Shown: piece by piece, positions 61,241 through 64,000 of the stretch
Numbering within the stretch: the stretch's first letter is position 1
How the letters are laid out: each line of letters begins with the position of its first letter
Origin: Alviniconcha marisindica
Lineage: Eukaryota; Mollusca; Gastropoda; Provannidae
Reading direction: 5' to 3'
NCBI GenBank assembly: GCA_018857735.1
Contig: JABMCL010002100.1
Span: 804,501-868,500 of the forward strand
Length of the DNA stretch: 64,000 nucleotides
The notes under the pieces: model-generated
What the model saw: the letters and a program-made list of their open reading frames with translations, nothing else
What the model was told of the DNA's origin: nothing
Database searches by the model: none
Translations under genes and position numbers: made by a program

Positions 61241-61977
61241 TTTTTCTTTCTGTCAGCACCTATTGCAAAACTTTCATTATGCACAACACTGAAAATAAAA
61301 TGCACACTAATTCCCCCCCACCCCCACCCCCAAGAAGAAAAAGTACCATAACAAATAAACAAAAACAGTGAAAACCCCAAACTGACGATTATTTCACATT
61401 TATGATGAGATGAGTCCTTCTCTTTCCAGTGTTCATTCAATTTCACTCCCTTTCAACACGCCTTAGGTAAAACGATTGGAAACATCGATATACAATATAC
61501 ACACATGTACACCAAGAGACACAATGGCAGGGAGCCCTGGTCCAAGCGAACCAAGACGCAGAACACAAGGGTCGCGGTGCCTGGAGGAACGGCGTCGCCA
61601 AACACCAACACATCATTGCAACTAGCACACTTTGCCAACAGGCCCTACTAAACAGGGCAAGAAATCATCCGTAAACTGTACACGTCAAAATGAAAATAAC
61701 AACAAGTCGTCAACCAAGTGAGGTAATGTTCAGCAACAGATGCTGATATAAATATTGTAAACGATTTCAACATCCAGTTCAAATAGTAACCAAATGAAAA
61801 CAAAATGCGAAAAAACACACCAGAATAAGTCATAATGAATGTGAAACAGCAACAGGCGAAGGACAGGGGGCTGGGAAGGGATGTGGGAGTTGGCAGTGGG
61901 GTGGGGATGGGGGTGGAAAGAAGGAAAAGTAGAAAAGGAAAGAAAGTCAAGGATATGTTGAGAATACTTTGAGAATG

Positions 61978-62044
61978 TAGTGTGTGTGCGCGCGCATGCG
62001 CGCGAGTGCGTGCGTGCATGCATGTGTGTGTGCGTGTGTGTGTG
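61978..62044. repeat. (GT)n / (GC)n alternating purine-pyrimidine tract
   Basis: TG, CG and CA dinucleotides alternate over about 65 bases, a composition able to form Z-DNA. Confidence 0.85.
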
Positions 62045-63126
62045 ATGAAATGCGTATAACCGTAGGCCTTTGTAAGTGTTCCGGGCTCTCAGGAGATGGG
62101 GCACCATAAACAATCTATTATTATTACTACCAGATGTCAGGTGCAGGACAAGGTAGATGTGAAGTGTAGGACAAAACGCCAGCCTGCACAGTGGAACAGA
62201 GCAGACTAAACAGCACAAGCCCTGAGACAGCAAACAAAACTCTGACAAGGATGTCATTGAAACAGTAACTGGCTCATTGCATTTTGACCAAAACATGCAG
62301 CTTTGCGTTTTAAAGCAACACTCCAGATTCAGCACTAGTCCACTGACAAAAAGAGACCAAGTAAACTGAATATTTTTTTGAACAAGCATTTGTGGTTTTT
62401 CGGTTTTGTCTTTTTACTCTGCATACTTAAAAACAAAACTTACAGGAATGTACCAGAAACAAAACTTACAAGGAAATATAAATAAACAAAAATCTTCTCC
62501 ATATAGTAAATCTTCTCCACATGGTCTGTTTGGTTAACTGTGTCACGCCTGGCCATTCACATCTTTTTCTTCAGTTTTTCTTTTTTTTACTATCTGTTTT
62601 CATTACCATTTTCCTTTTAGATGCGTGCTTACACCTGTATTTGTTTGTGTAGAACTCCTGCTCAAAGACCACACTCATGAGAGACCTCTCATCTTTAAGA
62701 CACCATTTTTGGTCCACTTCAAAAGCAGTTCTTTGCCAGGGCTCTGCTCCTAAATGCAGTCAATCTGCTGTTTCTTCAGCTGAAAATGGTGACAGCTCCT
62801 CTACCGCAACGCCCTGGCGTTTCTCATATTACACATACACACTTTTAATTCCCATTTTGTACTGTCCATGTAACATCATTTGATTGTATATCGTTTTCCC
62901 ACGAGGTTAATGCCCACAAATAAACCAGCAAGACCTATTATCATGTTGCCTTTTACTGCTCCTGGTGACATCCAAGGCATCTAAGCAGAGAGAAAAAAGG
63001 AGTGAGGGAGGTGTGAAAAATGAAGAAAAGAGTGAGAGAGAGAGAGGGGTGTGTGGGGGTGGGGATGAGATTGATTCGCAGAATCTAGGGACAGGGATGA
63101 GAGAGAATTGAGACCGGGCTCCACTA

Positions 63127-63251
63127 TCAAGGTGCCTCCTGTTTCAACTTCTTGATGGTGTTTTTTAGCGCTTGGCGCTTGTTGCAGAACCACACTCGAA
63201 TCACTTCCCGATCATAGTTCAGACGTTCTGAAAGTTCCGTCATTTCTGTAC
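63127..63251 (-). CDS. POU6F: POU class 6 homeobox gene, last coding exon
   Basis: POU6 proteins are nuclear transcription factors with a POU-specific domain and a POU homeodomain that bind DNA. This exon follows the acceptor TTTTGTGTGTGCAG and, after two bases completing a codon, encodes 40 residues and TGA. LNYDREVIRVWFCNKRQ is homeodomain helix 3, with the W-F-C-N recognition core typical of POU homeodomains. The tail LKNTIKKLKQEAP ends soon after, like human POU6F2 (LKNTIKRLKQHEP). The preceding TEMTELSERL is the end of helix 2. Other POU classes do not carry LNYDREV here, so class 6 is favoured. The POU-specific domain and remaining exons lie beyond the right edge of the window. Confidence 0.93.
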
Positions 63252-64000
63252 CTGCACACACAAAATTGTTGAATTTTTAAAAACCTGCATGATCTGGTGT
63301 TTTCCACCTTTCAGGCTTCCACCCACAAGCAGACATTTTCACATATACGCACACCTTAAGAAGCACAATGAGTTAAGCTGACAGAGAAAAGGAGAGAGAC
63401 AGGAAGAGACAGAGAGAGAGAGAGAGGGAGAGAGAGAGAGAGAGAGAGTCTTCTTCTGTAATTTGTAACACGTTTGTATTTTTTTGCTTATTTCTTTAAG
63501 TATAATACAATCCAAATAATGGTTAACAGCAAACTGTGTGTAAAAAAAATGCAACACAGCAAAAGAACAAACAACATTTACCCTCCCAGTAGTTCTATCA
63601 CCATGTGGTGGCAACTGTCTACATGCGAAGTTAAAAATTCACTCAGTCTCCAGTTTATCACAGATAAGTGTGCACTAACAAAAAATAGAAATCACATCAT
63701 TGAACTTCTGTGCACTAAAACATTTTTTTTTTAAATCATGTCCACTTTTGCAGAAGGCATGTCATCCACCATATCTACTTTTTAAATTACTGTTATGGAA
63801 AATCAGATGATGTTCATTGCTGGCACAGTCAATCAAGAATGTCTATTGGGAATTCTAGCTTTTTCCCTTTGTGTTTTTTTGTTTTTTTGTTTTCAATCAA
63901 TTATTCAAACTATCAAAACTAATACAGAAAAAAACTGAACACTAAAGTAGAGACACTAAGTAGAAACAACACTACAGAACACATTCATGCAAAAACATAA
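63252..64000 (-). other. POU6 intron (partial)
   Basis: A/T-rich intron with a (GA)n run at 63410-63448. No further homeodomain or POU-specific exon is recognisable before the window ends. Confidence 0.65.
63410..63448. repeat. (GA)n microsatellite
   Basis: About 18 GA units with a GGG interruption. Confidence 0.92.

Larger units (their letters stand above)
52870..63126 (-). other. Probable POU6 3' UTR, about 10 kb
   Basis: The minus strand is T-rich through the whole interval, as expected of transcription towards the left from the POU6 stop at 63127. No coding gene is recognised. It contains the minisatellites at 56111 and 59270, inverted-repeat elements at 57465 and 60131, simple repeats and A-rich runs listed separately. 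The parts 53.2-55.2, 55.7-56.1, 58.1-58.9 and 60.4-61.1 kb show nothing recognisable. Confidence 0.45.

Overview
This is animal nuclear DNA, not prokaryotic. It has spliced genes with GT/AG introns, many microsatellites and minisatellites, and tRNA-derived SINEs. The protein sequences and the repeat types suggest a lophotrochozoan, most likely a gastropod mollusc; that placement is inference. Three protein genes can be read.

(1) Positions 233-4974, minus strand: the first four coding exons of a BARD1 orthologue. They encode the RING finger, a long disordered linker and the start of the ankyrin repeats. The rest of the gene lies left of the window.

(2) Positions 6192-43884, plus strand: a complete HECW (NEDL1/NEDL2) family HECT ubiquitin ligase. 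I resolved 27 coding exons whose phases all agree. They join to 5448 nt, which is 1815 residues plus a stop. Domain order is the HECW N-terminal domain, a C2 domain, a roughly 700-residue disordered region with SH3-type proline motifs, two WW domains and a HECT domain with its catalytic cysteine 32 residues from the C terminus.

(3) Positions 63127-63251, minus strand: the last coding exon of a POU class 6 (POU6F1/POU6F2-like) homeobox gene. The rest lies right of the window.

BARD1 and HECW are head to head around a probable shared promoter at about 4975-6070. HECW and POU6 are tail to tail. By eye, the plus strand is A/C-rich at 1-4900, T/G-rich from about 5000 to 52870, and A/C-rich again to the end. 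These switches match the transcription directions and suggest that HECW and POU6 transcripts run to nearly the same point at about 52.85-52.95 kb, giving 3' UTRs of roughly 9 and 10 kb.

Introns and 3' regions hold arrays of 32, 33, about 50, 52, about 58, 59-60, 63, 72, about 73 and 76 bp units, several long dinucleotide runs, at least two SINE families, inverted-repeat elements and older dispersed repeats. The most notable structure is a set of decayed tandem copies of exon pieces beside real exons in both BARD1 and HECW, one of them cut by a SINE. I saw no defence system, virus, CRISPR array, toxin gene or other novel operon-like system. The genes encode regulators (two ubiquitin ligase components and one transcription factor), and nothing in the sequence indicates that they act together.
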